Shown: positions 18,188-26,829, counted from the stretch's first letter. The stretch is DNA of 64,000 nucleotides from Spirosoma aureum (GCF_011604685.1 NZ_CP050063.1:3184501-3248500); one strand, 5' to 3'. Translations and numbers: made by a program. The notes: generated from the letters alone by a model not told the origin.

Positions 18188-19012
18188 ATGAAGCACTTTT
18201 TTATTAGACTAATCGCCTTGTTTTCCGTAATTGGTCCTTATCAACTCTTTGGTCAGGGATTTGGAGGCACCTGGACAGGCTCCCTGGTATCAGCCGATAA
18301 TTCGGCAACCGCTTTAGGAAGTACGGTTTTTCTTCGTGTTTCCGCAGAAAAACTAAACGGAACGGTTCGGGTTCAGTCGGGAAATAAACAGGACGAATAC
18401 ACGCTACAGGGGACAACCAATGGGCAACAGTCTCAGGGAACAGCAACGTATCCTGCCGATGGAACCGTGTTTCAGTTCGAAGCTGCTTTACAGAGTGGTC
18501 AGCTTCTGTTTGCAATTGGTTTAAATGGGACGGCCATACGATCAGGAATCTTTACCCGTGATGTAGCTGGCACTTCTGGTGCACGCAAACCAGCAACATC
18601 CAGCATAGCTTCCAAAACTGATGGTCTCAATCGTGATCCTGCCTTGATTGGTGCCTGGCGAACGTCGAGCAATTACGGAGGAGGAATTACGGATGGTGGT
18701 TTCTATGGGAGCACTTCCACCACATTAATGTTGAATGCCGATGGAACCCTGGGTGATGGCGGCTCAACAGGGTATGCAAGCGGATCTGGCGTATCGGTGG
18801 AGTCGTCGGGGGGAGGCAATGCAAACTTATTTGCGCAACTGGCAGCGGCAGGAGCAAAGTGGTTTACAAAAGGTAATCTGGTTTATATTCGATTACAGGT
18901 AAATAATCAGACTCAGGATGTTCCGGCGTCGAAATACTATGTTGAAAATGGAAAAATGCTGATTACTGATCTGAAATCCGGTAAGAAGACGCTTTATTAT
19001 AAAGTGAACTGA
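18188..19012 (+). CDS. Secreted beta-rich protein of unknown function
   Basis: 274 residues with a signal peptide (KHFFIRLIALFSVIG, cut near LFGQG). Residues 25-125 form a lipocalin-like beta pattern (GGTWTGSLVS, then ATYPADGTVFQFEAALQSGQL). A linker is followed by a second beta-rich domain rich in Gly and Ser (about 150-274), beginning LIGAWRTSSNYGGG. Both domains open with a G-x-W motif, typical of lipocalin-like folds that report or bind small ligands. No partner genes are evident. Confidence 0.7.
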   Translation: MKHFFIRLIALFSVIGPYQLFGQGFGGTWTGSLVSADNSATALGSTVFLRVSAEKLNGTVRVQSGNKQDEYTLQGTTNGQQSQGTATYPADGTVFQFEAALQSGQLLFAIGLNGTAIRSGIFTRDVAGTSGARKPATSSIASKTDGLNRDPALIGAWRTSSNYGGGITDGGFYGSTSTTLMLNADGTLGDGGSTGYASGSGVSVESSGGGNANLFAQLAAAGAKWFTKGNLVYIRLQVNNQTQDVPASKYYVENGKMLITDLKSGKKTLYYKVN

Positions 19013-19259
19013 AACAGCTAGTCAAAAAGTCTTGATTAACCTGGGCTGGCAGTTTCTTTTAAATAAAAATAACTCAATACCAGTGCATTATTGTCTCTGT
19101 TAGACTAAAATACGTCACTCATTTATGTCTAACTTTTTTATAGTAGTACCAATACACCTTACTGTTTGAAAAAATGGAACTACCCGAAAAAAGAAAATTT
19201 ATAGATTTAGCATTAAAAAATAGTATCTTTAGTCGCCATATCCAAAACCGTTTTAGCGT

Positions 19260-20279
19260 ATGAAAATATTTACTATTAGTTTGATAGTCGCCACTATTGG
19301 TTTGACTGTGAGGACGTTTGCCCAGAGCCAGATTGTTACTCCTGATAATCAGGTTGTCAGTTTTCAATCGGTCAATGGTACAAATAACCTCTTCATCGGG
19401 CAGAGCACCAGCGCCGTCGTTGGCGGAACGTATAATACATTTATGGGAAGTCAGGCCGGTCAGAGTAATACGACAGGCTCCTATAATACGTATTTTGGCT
19501 ACAAAGCCGGTTTTCCGAATACTATCGGTAGTCATAATACCTTTATCGGCTATGAAGCAGGTAAATTAAATACCGACGGTGATGACAATGTATTCATTGG
19601 CTATAACGCTGGTCTGAACAATCGGCGTGGTCGTAATAACCTGATTATTGGACCTAACGCGGGGTTTGATGCTGTTGATGGTGAAAGCAACACATTTCTG
19701 GGCGCAAACGCGGTTGGAGTAGGTGTGGGGCTTTCGAATGCAACGGCCATTGGCGCGAATGCTCGTGTGCTAAGCAGCAATGCACTCGTGCTGGGAAATA
19801 ATGTTAATGTTGGTATTGGAACGTCAACGCCTAACAGCCGGCTTGAATTGACTGCTGGAGTGGACGGAAGCAGTGGCCTTCGCCTGACAAACATGACGGC
19901 TAACTCCCCGGCCTCTACGGTTACGGCTGGTAAGTTTCTGACAGTCAATGATAAAGGTGATGTTACGCTGGGTAGTCGTTTATCGGCGCTTGCTATGCAG
20001 GTTCAGCCGGTATCTGAGAATCATTGGGCCGACTATGTCTTTGCGCCGAGCTATAAGCTTCAACCGTTGGCAGAGGTCGAACAGTATATTCAGCAAAACA
20101 AACATTTGCCGGGTATTCCAAGCGCTGGTGAGATGGTGAAACAGGGCGTAGATCTGACAACATTGCTGGCCACGCTGGTACAGAAAAATGAAGAACTCAC
20201 TCTGCACCTGATCGAGCAACAGAAACGAATTGAGCGGTTGGAGCAGCAGAATCGCCAATTAAGCAAAAAGAAGAAGTAA
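19260..20279 (+). CDS. Secreted trimeric-type protein with head repeats and coiled-coil tail
   Basis: 339 residues with a signal peptide (cut near TFAQS). Residues 38-185 hold about nine imperfect 14-18 residue repeats of the form NTF(I/M)G-x-x-AG, the YadA-like/tail-fibre head repeat. Then comes the Bacteroidota signature NVGIGTSTPNSRLEL, and a C-terminal part WADYVFAPSYKLQPLAEVE, HLPGIPSAGEM, ending in a Glu/Gln-rich coiled coil (about 300-335). Such proteins form trimeric surface or extracellular fibres. No autocatalytic S74 peptidase is obvious. Confidence 0.85.
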   Translation: MKIFTISLIVATIGLTVRTFAQSQIVTPDNQVVSFQSVNGTNNLFIGQSTSAVVGGTYNTFMGSQAGQSNTTGSYNTYFGYKAGFPNTIGSHNTFIGYEAGKLNTDGDDNVFIGYNAGLNNRRGRNNLIIGPNAGFDAVDGESNTFLGANAVGVGVGLSNATAIGANARVLSSNALVLGNNVNVGIGTSTPNSRLELTAGVDGSSGLRLTNMTANSPASTVTAGKFLTVNDKGDVTLGSRLSALAMQVQPVSENHWADYVFAPSYKLQPLAEVEQYIQQNKHLPGIPSAGEMVKQGVDLTTLLATLVQKNEELTLHLIEQQKRIERLEQQNRQLSKKKK

Positions 20280-20292
20280 ACGTTCGTTTATA

Positions 20293-20366
20293 GGTTTCAA
20301 ACAGTAAGCGGGTTAAACAGACTACAGGGATTAGTAGTCTGGTTGACCCGCTTACTGTTTGAAACC
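20293..20366. terminator. Very long hairpin downstream of the fibre gene
   Basis: Perfect 21-nt outer arms (20293-20313 and 20346-20366) continue inward with CAGACTAC/GTAGTCTG, giving about 33 paired bases per arm with only two weak positions and a small loop. There is no U-run, so it may be a terminator, a transcript stabiliser or a repeat element. Confidence 0.6.
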
Positions 20367-20452
20367 AGGCCAATACTACCGCAGAATAAAAGGTAGTGAT
20401 AGGGTTTCTGTTTAATGCGATAAATTGAGGTAGAAATTCTATCTACCCGACC

Positions 20453-21268
20453 ATGCTTTATCGTAAGTTCTTGCCAGCCAGCCATTTATCAACATTAATC
20501 GAGTGCTATTTCGTTTGGGAGAAACAAAATAGTCTGACCCAGCCCTTATGTATCGAATCTCCTCCAACGGGATTTGCCTCGATGGTATTTAACTATGGGG
20601 ACACCTACCGGGTTGAAACGGGTAAACAGACTTCCGTGCTGGCTCCTTCCATTTTTCTGACAGGGCAGGCTACCCAAAGCTATAAGTTAGAATTAAGTGG
20701 CCGGGTTGGTATGGTCGGTATTGTATTCAAGCCAGCCGGTGTGTCGTCGTTGTTGGGCTTGCCGATGTATGAATTTACTAATGAACGAATCAATCTGGTT
20801 GATATTCTGGGGCGTAGGGTGAAGTCATTGCATGAGCAAATTGCTGAAGCCAATAATCCGATTGAGCGAATTCGTCTCCTCGAACAGTTTGTAAATCAAC
20901 AACTGCTTAAAAAAAGCAACACGTTTGATCGAACCGATTATGTCGCTAATCTGATCGTTGAGCGAAAGGGCATCGCTAATATCAGCGAAATGATGGACGA
21001 TCTGTATGTGTGCCGCCGACAATTTGAACGTCAATTTTTGCACAAAGTAGGCGTCAGCCCGAAATATTATGCTCGTATCCGGCGGATTGGATACCTGTGT
21101 GCTCAATTGGCCAGCCAACGCTGGAAGGTATCCGACTGGCACGACCTGATCTACCAATGTGGTTATTACGACCAATCGCACTTTATTCGGGAATTTACTC
21201 AGTTTACCGGGAAACGCCCATCTCAATATATTAAAGGCAACCTTGAACTAACGAACTTTTTATCCTGA
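20453..21268 (+). CDS. AraC-family transcriptional regulator
   Basis: 271 residues. The N-terminal part (1-150, LYRKFLPASHLSTLIECYFVW) matches the DUF6597 sensor domain found on many Bacteroidota AraC proteins. The C-terminal 100 residues hold the two helix-turn-helix units: ISEMMDDLYVCRRQFERQF near 188 and WHDLIYQCGYYDQSHFIREF near 229, followed by the FTGKRPSQY signature. An 18-bp sequence occurs twice downstream (21276 and 21979), the second just upstream of the 22051 gene cluster, a candidate target. Confidence 0.93.
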   Translation: MLYRKFLPASHLSTLIECYFVWEKQNSLTQPLCIESPPTGFASMVFNYGDTYRVETGKQTSVLAPSIFLTGQATQSYKLELSGRVGMVGIVFKPAGVSSLLGLPMYEFTNERINLVDILGRRVKSLHEQIAEANNPIERIRLLEQFVNQQLLKKSNTFDRTDYVANLIVERKGIANISEMMDDLYVCRRQFERQFLHKVGVSPKYYARIRRIGYLCAQLASQRWKVSDWHDLIYQCGYYDQSHFIREFTQFTGKRPSQYIKGNLELTNFLS

Positions 21269-21275
21269 TACTATA

Positions 21276-21293
21276 AATGTCGCATTTCTACAA
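21276..21293 (+). promoter_or_regulatory. First copy of an 18-bp repeat (possible AraC site)
   Basis: AATGTCGCATTTCTACAA, eight bases after the AraC stop codon. The copy at 21979-21996 differs at one base. It may be a regulator binding site for a following, now decayed, gene. Confidence 0.4.
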
Positions 21294-21404
21294 GTAAAGG
21301 GCTGTTGGCCAACTATGTTTGTTTATAAGACCTCGCCGGGATGAGTACAAATACAAGAATTTCTGCTGCTTGTTGACGATCAAGCCTACTAATAATCGTC
21401 CTGA

Positions 21405-21653
21405 AGGCGACTAACGATCAACATTACCGACCAGGGCACTTTCACCGAAATTTACATTCTATAAGGCTTTGGCGGTTTGGCGATTGGATTTTCTAGTGTC
21501 TATACGCTACTGACGTCCTATGCCTACACGGTATTTGTTGAGTTTCTGGGGTTACTCAAAGCAATGGTCAGGCTGGCTAGCCGTCCGTATAAGTCCACTA
21601 TGTCAATCCCACTTTTATACCTTTGCAATCAGGACGCTCACAATCCCTATTGA
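21405..21653 (+). pseudogene. Possible relic of a two-TM potassium channel
   Basis: In one plus-strand frame the text reads INITDQGTFTEIYIL, then a TAA (21462-21464), then GFGGLAIGFSSVYTLL and a further 45 codons to a TGA at 21651. This order resembles the stretch after the selectivity filter in Ion_trans_2 channels, and a GGCGAC (Gly-Asp) lies just upstream at 21405. There is no start and at least one in-frame stop. Resemblance is weak and short. Confidence 0.3.
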
Positions 21654-21670
21654 TTGGACTAGTCATTTAG

Positions 21671-21883
21671 TTGATCCTCCAAACCAATTTATTTAATCCT
21701 GAACTCATCAATTTTGTCGAAAATGGATGTGTGGAATGCAAACAGATAGGAGATTGTCCAGCCTGTCAAATGTTATCGTTTGTTGAGATGTTTTGTGGGT
21801 TTCTAGCTGGTTTTTCTGAAAAGCTCATTACGCCAATGCTGGAGAAGTATACGAAACCAGGTAAATCTGAGGGTATAAATTGA
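21671..21883 (+). CDS. Possible small Cys-rich protein
   Basis: A 70-codon open frame with a TTG start and two close cysteine pairs (CVEC, CPAC) followed by a hydrophobic stretch. It precedes a good terminator, which favours a transcribed gene. No family recognised and no ATG, so it is doubtful; it could also be a further relic. Confidence 0.3.
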   Translation: MILQTNLFNPELINFVENGCVECKQIGDCPACQMLSFVEMFCGFLAGFSEKLITPMLEKYTKPGKSEGIN

Positions 21884-21906
21884 TTTGTCGGTCTCGATCA
21901 AAGGCT

Positions 21907-21942
21907 AATGCTCCGGTTATTTTCAGTAATAACCGGAGCATT
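21907..21942 (+). terminator. Rho-independent terminator
   Basis: Perfect 15-nt arms AATGCTCCGGTTATT and AATAACCGGAGCATT around a 6-nt loop, followed by a short T run. It ends the region downstream of the AraC gene. Confidence 0.8.
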
Positions 21943-21978
21943 TTGCATTCTCCGTATCAGTAAAGTTAGGGAAAAGAG

Positions 21979-21996
21979 AATGTCGCATTTTTACAA
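21979..21996 (+). promoter_or_regulatory. Second copy of the 18-bp repeat upstream of the 22051 cluster
   Basis: AATGTCGCATTTTTACAA, 17 of 18 bases identical to 21276-21293. A TAGCTTTG element (22018-22025), matching the Bacteroidota -7 consensus TAnnTTTG, lies 21 bp downstream, so the repeat sits in the -33 region where an activator would bind. Confidence 0.45.
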
Positions 21997-22050
21997 TCAC
22001 AGGCTCTCTTCTGCCGGTAGCTTTGTCATCAAATCTACGTAAACAACAAG

Positions 22051-22869
22051 ATGATAAAGTACATTTTAAGTCTGACCTCGCTGCTGACCATGCTGGCGTT
22101 CGAGTCTGACGAGCCGGTGAACAAGCTGAATGGAGCCTTTCGCCAGACAAAAAACAAGTATGGTTCCATGACCGAGTGGAAAACCCGCGACTCGGTTACG
22201 GTTATCAAAGTTTTTCGGGACGGCTACTGGTTTGGTGCATTCTATGACGACAAACGACGGGATCGCTACGATGAAAAAACGGCTGGAATTAAGCCATTTG
22301 ATGGGGCTTGTGGCGGTACGTACGAGCTGAAAAACGGCAAGTATATCGAAAAGATTGGATTCTACTCCTGGGATTCTACCGCCGTTGGCAATGTCTTTTC
22401 ATTCGATTATAAAATCAGCGATCAGCATTATGAACAGTTTGGCGTCATGAATTCTGAGAAGTACCCAAACTACCCTATCAATGAAGTGGCAGAACGTATC
22501 AAAAGCACAGAGCCATTAAAAAATGCAGGTCTGGAGGGCGTCTGGTTTATGAAAGAAGGGCAGTGGGGTGGAGCAGATCGGTTGGGCGAAGGCAAGTATA
22601 AAAACATGCAGGTAGTCAAAATTTTCAGTTACCCGATGGTTGTCTATGCCTATTATAATCCTATAACCCGGCGGTTTGATGGAGCAGGCGGGGCTATGTA
22701 TCAGTTCGATGGTAAGACGCTGACCGAAACGAATGAATTCTGGTCGTGGCAAGCCGATGGTAAGCGTAAAGGCAATGCTGAGACGTTTAAAATTTCGCTC
22801 GATAATGGCCGGTATGTTCAGCAGGGATGGGATGGAAAACTAAAGGAAGTATTTACTAAGGCAAACTAA
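22051..22869 (+). CDS. Secreted protein with two lipocalin-like repeats
   Basis: 272 residues with a short N-terminal signal. Two related halves are visible. The first (about 26-135) has LNGAFRQ, VTVIKVFRDGYWFGAFYD, GGTYELKNGKYIEKIGFYSW. The second (about 162-265) has LEGVWFM, MQVVKIFSYPMVVYAYYN, GGAMYQFDGKTLTETNEFWSW. The internal duplication suggests two small beta-barrels. Function is unknown. DinB and SnoaL-like genes follow within 5 and 22 bp, so the three form an operon. Confidence 0.75.
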   Translation: MIKYILSLTSLLTMLAFESDEPVNKLNGAFRQTKNKYGSMTEWKTRDSVTVIKVFRDGYWFGAFYDDKRRDRYDEKTAGIKPFDGACGGTYELKNGKYIEKIGFYSWDSTAVGNVFSFDYKISDQHYEQFGVMNSEKYPNYPINEVAERIKSTEPLKNAGLEGVWFMKEGQWGGADRLGEGKYKNMQVVKIFSYPMVVYAYYNPITRRFDGAGGAMYQFDGKTLTETNEFWSWQADGKRKGNAETFKISLDNGRYVQQGWDGKLKEVFTKAN

Positions 22870-22873
22870 TTTT

Positions 22874-23500
22874 ATGAAAAAGTCAATCATTATCAGTGTA
22901 TTACTAATTACTTTGTTGGGAATAAGCAGCGGGGCCAGTGCCCAAAAACTATGGACCGAGGCCGACCGGACATATACACTCGATAACCTCAAACGTACGC
23001 GTGATACATTGATTCGGGAGACCGAAAATCTCACCGATGCCCAATGGCACTTTCACGAATCGCCCGACCGCTGGTCAATTGCTGAGGTGGTAGAGCATCT
23101 GGCCCTTTGGGAGATCATCTGGGCGCGGGAAATTGGTATTAGCAGTCGCAATACACCCCAGCCTGAATTGATTAAAACGAGCCATCCCGATAGCTATTAT
23201 CATGACTTTATTATGGAAGAAAAGTCGCATATTTCCCCTGCCTTTTCACGACCCACGGGATTTATCAGGGGGAAAGATAATCTAACATTCTTTACGCGGC
23301 TGCGCGATCAGAACATTGCCTTTGCCGAAAAAACAGATGCCGATATGCGGGCCTGTTTCGAGTTGACGGCAACAAAAGATCCGCGCAATCTGCATCAAGT
23401 ATACATTTATCAATGGGGTCATGTCGATCGCCATCTGCGCCAGATTCGTAAGGTCAAAGCGCATCAGAATTACCCAAAAGAGACTGTATCAACTAAATAG
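22874..23500 (+). CDS. Exported DinB-family protein
   Basis: 208 residues, with a signal peptide (cut near ASAQK). The four-helix DinB_2 fold has metal-binding histidine positions in EVVEHLALWE near residue 75 and in WGHVDRHLRQI near 186. The family includes thiol-dependent transferases and metal-binding proteins of unknown role. It begins 4 bp after the lipocalin-like gene and is in the same operon. Confidence 0.87.
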   Translation: MKKSIIISVLLITLLGISSGASAQKLWTEADRTYTLDNLKRTRDTLIRETENLTDAQWHFHESPDRWSIAEVVEHLALWEIIWAREIGISSRNTPQPELIKTSHPDSYYHDFIMEEKSHISPAFSRPTGFIRGKDNLTFFTRLRDQNIAFAEKTDADMRACFELTATKDPRNLHQVYIYQWGHVDRHLRQIRKVKAHQNYPKETVSTK

Positions 23501-23521
23501 AGTACGTGATTTTAAAAGACT

Positions 23522-23962
23522 ATGGAAACTGTTAGCAAAACTTCCCTTACCGAACAGACCCGCAAGGGCGCATGTCTGGCTTTTTTCTCGGCCTATCAGG
23601 ACATGGATACGGCACGTATGATTCAACTGGCTACCCCCGATGCTACCGTACATTTCGTACCGATGGGCGATGATGGAAAGGGTTCATTCTGGGAATTTGG
23701 CAAAGGTGTCTGGCAACTTCTCATTGACTGCTTCCCCGATTTAGATAACACCGTCGATAGCCTGACTACGCAGGACGATACCGTTGTTGCTAATGTCGCA
23801 ATTTTTGGCACACAGGCGCAGGATTTTCTGGGTATCACAAATAAAGGACTGCGTTTTAACAGCGACCATGTCTTTGTTTTTCGCTTCAATGATGACGACC
23901 GCATTACTCATCTCGACATTAGCTGGGACCATGCCGGATTTAGTAAGCAGTTGGGAGCATAG
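23522..23962 (+). CDS. SnoaL-like/NTF2-fold protein
   Basis: 146 residues, cytoplasmic. The cone-shaped NTF2 fold is suggested by AFFSAYQDMDTARMIQLATPDATVHFVP near residue 25 and by the late FNSDHVFVFRF, ITHLDISWDHAGF strands. SnoaL-like proteins are polyketide cyclases, isomerases or small-molecule binding proteins. Last gene of the 22051 operon. Confidence 0.85.
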   Translation: METVSKTSLTEQTRKGACLAFFSAYQDMDTARMIQLATPDATVHFVPMGDDGKGSFWEFGKGVWQLLIDCFPDLDNTVDSLTTQDDTVVANVAIFGTQAQDFLGITNKGLRFNSDHVFVFRFNDDDRITHLDISWDHAGFSKQLGA

Positions 23963-24046
23963 GTGCGCAAGTTAAAGTTAAGCTGCTGATTTTAAAGGTA
24001 TTGATGTTTTGGCTAGCTTATCAGTTACGTGTTGATAAGCTAGTCA

Positions 24047-25237
24047 TTATCCTGCCTGGATTGCCAGCCAGATGTTCCAGATTCCGAGGATAGCCGTAAC
24101 GATCACTACGAGCCCCATGGCCAGATTCTGTGTCAGTGAGTTGCGGTAGGTATCGCCCAGGAGTGTTCGATTATTGACAGCGGCAAACAGGAAGATAGTT
24201 ACAAACGGAAGCAGTATACCGTTAATGGCCTGCACGGCTATGATAACGGGAATAGGCGTCACATTGAGTAGACCAAATGTCAGACCAGTGGCCATCACGG
24301 TAAGCCAGATACCCCGATAAGCGGGTGAGTTTTTGGGAATGCCAAGCAGGCTTTGTGCTGTAATGGAAGCAGCCAGTGGGGCCGTCAGTGAGGAGGCAAA
24401 TCCAGCGGCAAATAAACCAAAGGCAAATAACGATCCTGCCCAGGTGCCAAGCCGGTCGGTCAGTACCTGCGCCATGTGTCCATACGAGAAATCGCTGGGA
24501 ATGAGCAGTCCAGCCAGTAACAATACGACTGAAATAATCCCGCCTAAGATGACCGCGACCCAGATACCAAGCCGCATTTCGCTCAACGACTGACCCGGAA
24601 CGATACTGGAACCGAAAAACAGATTATAGGGTACGATGGTCGTGCCAATCAGGCCGTTAATGAGTAGCAACGACCCATTAGGAATGGCGGGTACAATCAG
24701 GGCTTTGGTTAATTCGGTGGGAGTAACAGGCGTACCGAAGGCCACATAGACAAAAGCACCGCCCATCGCAAAGACAATCAGACCCAGGAAGTTGGCCAAT
24801 CCTTGCGTCGACCCAATCCAGAGCAGGGCCACACAAACTAAACCGACTACTACAGTCAACGCCGGGACGGGTAATTTGGTAAGCAAAGCCAGACCCGATA
24901 CGGCTCCGAGAATATTGCCAGCCTGATAGGCCGCGCAACCCAGGAAAATAGCCAGAAACAACGCCCATGCGATCCGGCGCCCACTCTTTCCTGCATATGT
25001 CTGAGTAATGACCTGCCCTAAATCGCTGCCCGTAGCGATGGTGATACGAGCAGCAGCTTCCTGCAACCAGACCGTACCAAATGTGGCAAACGTTAAAACC
25101 CAGAGGAGTTGTAATCTGTAGGTTGATCCTGCAATTGCACAGGCTGTAACTGAACCCGGACCAATAAAAGCAGCCGAAATAACCGACCAGAATAGTACAC
25201 TGCCGAGACCGGCACGCAGGGAGAGAGACTTGGGCAC
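24047..25237 (-). CDS. Nramp-family transporter with altered metal site
   Basis: 396 residues with about eleven membrane segments. The first segment aligns with Nramp proteins (GPGSVTACAIAG followed by LQLLWVLTFATFGTVWLQE), but the canonical DPGN is GPGS, losing the Asp and Asn. In segment 6 the canonical MPH is VPY (GTTIVPYNLFFGSS). The usual Mn/Fe ligands are therefore missing, so substrate and coupling may differ. The start is GTG; the upstream frame is closed by a TAA 12 nt before it. It lies downstream of dps on the same strand. Confidence 0.9.
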   Translation of the reverse strand: MPKSLSLRAGLGSVLFWSVISAAFIGPGSVTACAIAGSTYRLQLLWVLTFATFGTVWLQEAAARITIATGSDLGQVITQTYAGKSGRRIAWALFLAIFLGCAAYQAGNILGAVSGLALLTKLPVPALTVVVGLVCVALLWIGSTQGLANFLGLIVFAMGGAFVYVAFGTPVTPTELTKALIVPAIPNGSLLLINGLIGTTIVPYNLFFGSSIVPGQSLSEMRLGIWVAVILGGIISVVLLLAGLLIPSDFSYGHMAQVLTDRLGTWAGSLFAFGLFAAGFASSLTAPLAASITAQSLLGIPKNSPAYRGIWLTVMATGLTFGLLNVTPIPVIIAVQAINGILLPFVTIFLFAAVNNRTLLGDTYRNSLTQNLAMGLVVIVTAILGIWNIWLAIQAG

Positions 25238-25248
25238 TTGAGGGAGTT

Positions 25249-25322
25249 ATGAATGATGAGTGATAAATGATGAATGTAAAAAAAACTCTTTACAATTCAT
25301 CATTTATCACTCATCATTCATC
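25249..25322. repeat. Long low-complexity hairpin between dps and the Nramp gene
   Basis: Arms ATGAATGATGAGTGATAAAT... (25249-25280) and the complement (25289-25322) pair over about 32 nt with one bulge. It belongs to the same style of hairpin as 2567 and 51514. The two genes are on one strand, so it may end dps or modulate read-through. Confidence 0.7.
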
Positions 25323-25323
25323 A

Positions 25324-25797
25324 TTATGACAGATATTTTCTCAACATCCAGGCCATTGCTTCATGGGCTTCCATCAAACCAGTCAAAAAGTCGGCCGTGC
25401 CTGCGTCATTCAATTCTTCATCACATTTATCGACATCTTCGCGTAATTCACGGACGATCTGCTCGTGATCAGCAAGTAGATTCTTGAACATGTCCGGCGT
25501 TCCCTTGGGTGTACCCGAATCTTCTTTCAGACTGGTGTTATGCAGAAATTCGGCCATGGTTGCCAGCGGCTTGCCGCCTAATTGACGAATACGCTCGGCT
25601 ACGGCATCAATTTCTTCTTCAATTGCTTTATACTGCTTTTCAAAGAATTTGTGGTATTCCATGAAATTCGGCCCAGCCACGTTCCAGTGATACTTGCGGG
25701 TTTTGATATACAATACATGCAGATCGGACAGGAAATCATTCAGTAGGGTATTGTCCTGTTTGAGGACATCTGCTTCAAGGCCAATATTGGGTTGCAT
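25324..25797 (-). CDS. dps: Dps-family ferritin-like DNA-protection protein
   Basis: 157 residues from the ATG at 25797. The frame is open to 25869, but the added codons do not fit the family. Ferroxidase signatures: KYHWNVAGPNFMEYHKFFE near residue 35 and YKAIEEEIDAVAERIRQLGG near 60. Dps dodecamers store iron using hydrogen peroxide and shield DNA under stress. The Nramp-like transporter follows downstream, a metal-related pairing. Confidence 0.93.
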   Translation of the reverse strand: MQPNIGLEADVLKQDNTLLNDFLSDLHVLYIKTRKYHWNVAGPNFMEYHKFFEKQYKAIEEEIDAVAERIRQLGGKPLATMAEFLHNTSLKEDSGTPKGTPDMFKNLLADHEQIVRELREDVDKCDEELNDAGTADFLTGLMEAHEAMAWMLRKYLS

Positions 25798-25890
25798 AAT
25801 AACGTGAGTTTGGTAAACTGTTAATTCGTTTGAGGAGTGCTTCGTGCATTCCACTCTTCTGAACAACAACCAATCAAACCGTTTGTTTTG

Positions 25891-26829
25891 TTATTCTATC
25901 AACCCGGCAAATACGGTTTTTGCATATACCAAATCCTGTTTATGGGCGTCTATTGGCCCCATTGCATTGGGTGAGCCTTTTTCCAGACATTGCTCCAGAA
26001 CCAGATTCGGGCGAACGCCTGTTGCTTTTAATTCAGCGGCCAGCCGCCGATAATCAATATCGCCATCGCCGAATGTCTCCTGCCAGATACCGTCTTTCGA
26101 CTGTCGGATGTGTACTTCACTAATCCGTTTGCCGTATAACTTCACGACATCAAACAACGCGATCTGCGAATTCCCCGATCCACGATAGACCCAATGGGCA
26201 TCCAGACACAACGATACATTTCTGGGGTCAGAAGCCAGCAGCATATGGTGAAATTCGCGGGCCGCCTGACGATGTTCGGGGGCGTGGGTATGGTAGGCTA
26301 GAGTAATGCCACGCTTCCGAAGTTCAGCACCCAGCCGGTCGAGGTTTTTGGCCTGCTCGGTTAGTTCGGCGTCGGATTTGTCGGCGTCGCTTCCCCATTT
26401 GATGGGACTTGGATTCGTTACGAAAATAGAGGTTCCGGCGGGTTTCGCGGCATCGGCGATGGCCAGCACTGAATCAATGGATTTCTGTGCTTCGTCGGCT
26501 TTATGGAGGGTGCTGTTGACGTACAGCGAGTGCATCGACAACTTGTACTTTTTGAGCAATGGCAGGAGTTTCGTGACCTCCTCGGCCGAATTTACGGCCG
26601 GTTCATAGGCAGTCAGCCCCGACTGGGTCAGTTCGGCCAGCGATGCATCGGGATCGGCCATCCAGGTTTTGCCCTGCCGGTTGTAAAATGTCAGCCAGGT
26701 ATAGGAATTACAGGCAATGGGAAACGATTTGGCTGCGGGTTTAGCCTGAATTAGTGCCTGATCAGGCAACATAACAGCTCCGCTTAATGCGGCCAATGAT
26801 GTCAGAAAGTGGCGACGGGTTGAGGACAT
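25891..26829 (-). CDS. Tat-exported sugar-phosphate isomerase/epimerase-like protein
   Basis: 312 residues. The twin-arginine signal (TRRHFLTSLAALSGAVML) points to folded export. The AP endonuclease 2 TIM-barrel follows: LTAYEPAVNS near 68, SMHSLYV near 96, LAYHTHAPEHRQ near 175, SLCLDAHWVYRG near 207, and LVLEQCLE near 277, with Glu, His and Asp metal ligands in place. Such periplasmic enzymes probably isomerise or epimerise sugars or inositols. Confidence 0.88.
   Translation of the reverse strand: MSSTRRHFLTSLAALSGAVMLPDQALIQAKPAAKSFPIACNSYTWLTFYNRQGKTWMADPDASLAELTQSGLTAYEPAVNSAEEVTKLLPLLKKYKLSMHSLYVNSTLHKADEAQKSIDSVLAIADAAKPAGTSIFVTNPSPIKWGSDADKSDAELTEQAKNLDRLGAELRKRGITLAYHTHAPEHRQAAREFHHMLLASDPRNVSLCLDAHWVYRGSGNSQIALFDVVKLYGKRISEVHIRQSKDGIWQETFGDGDIDYRRLAAELKATGVRPNLVLEQCLEKGSPNAMGPIDAHKQDLVYAKTVFAGLIE

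Noticed and set aside
19380..19800. Regular short repeats suggesting a CRISPR array
   Set aside because: They are coding repeats (NTFIG-x-x-AG) of the fibre head, varying at synonymous positions and without spacers.
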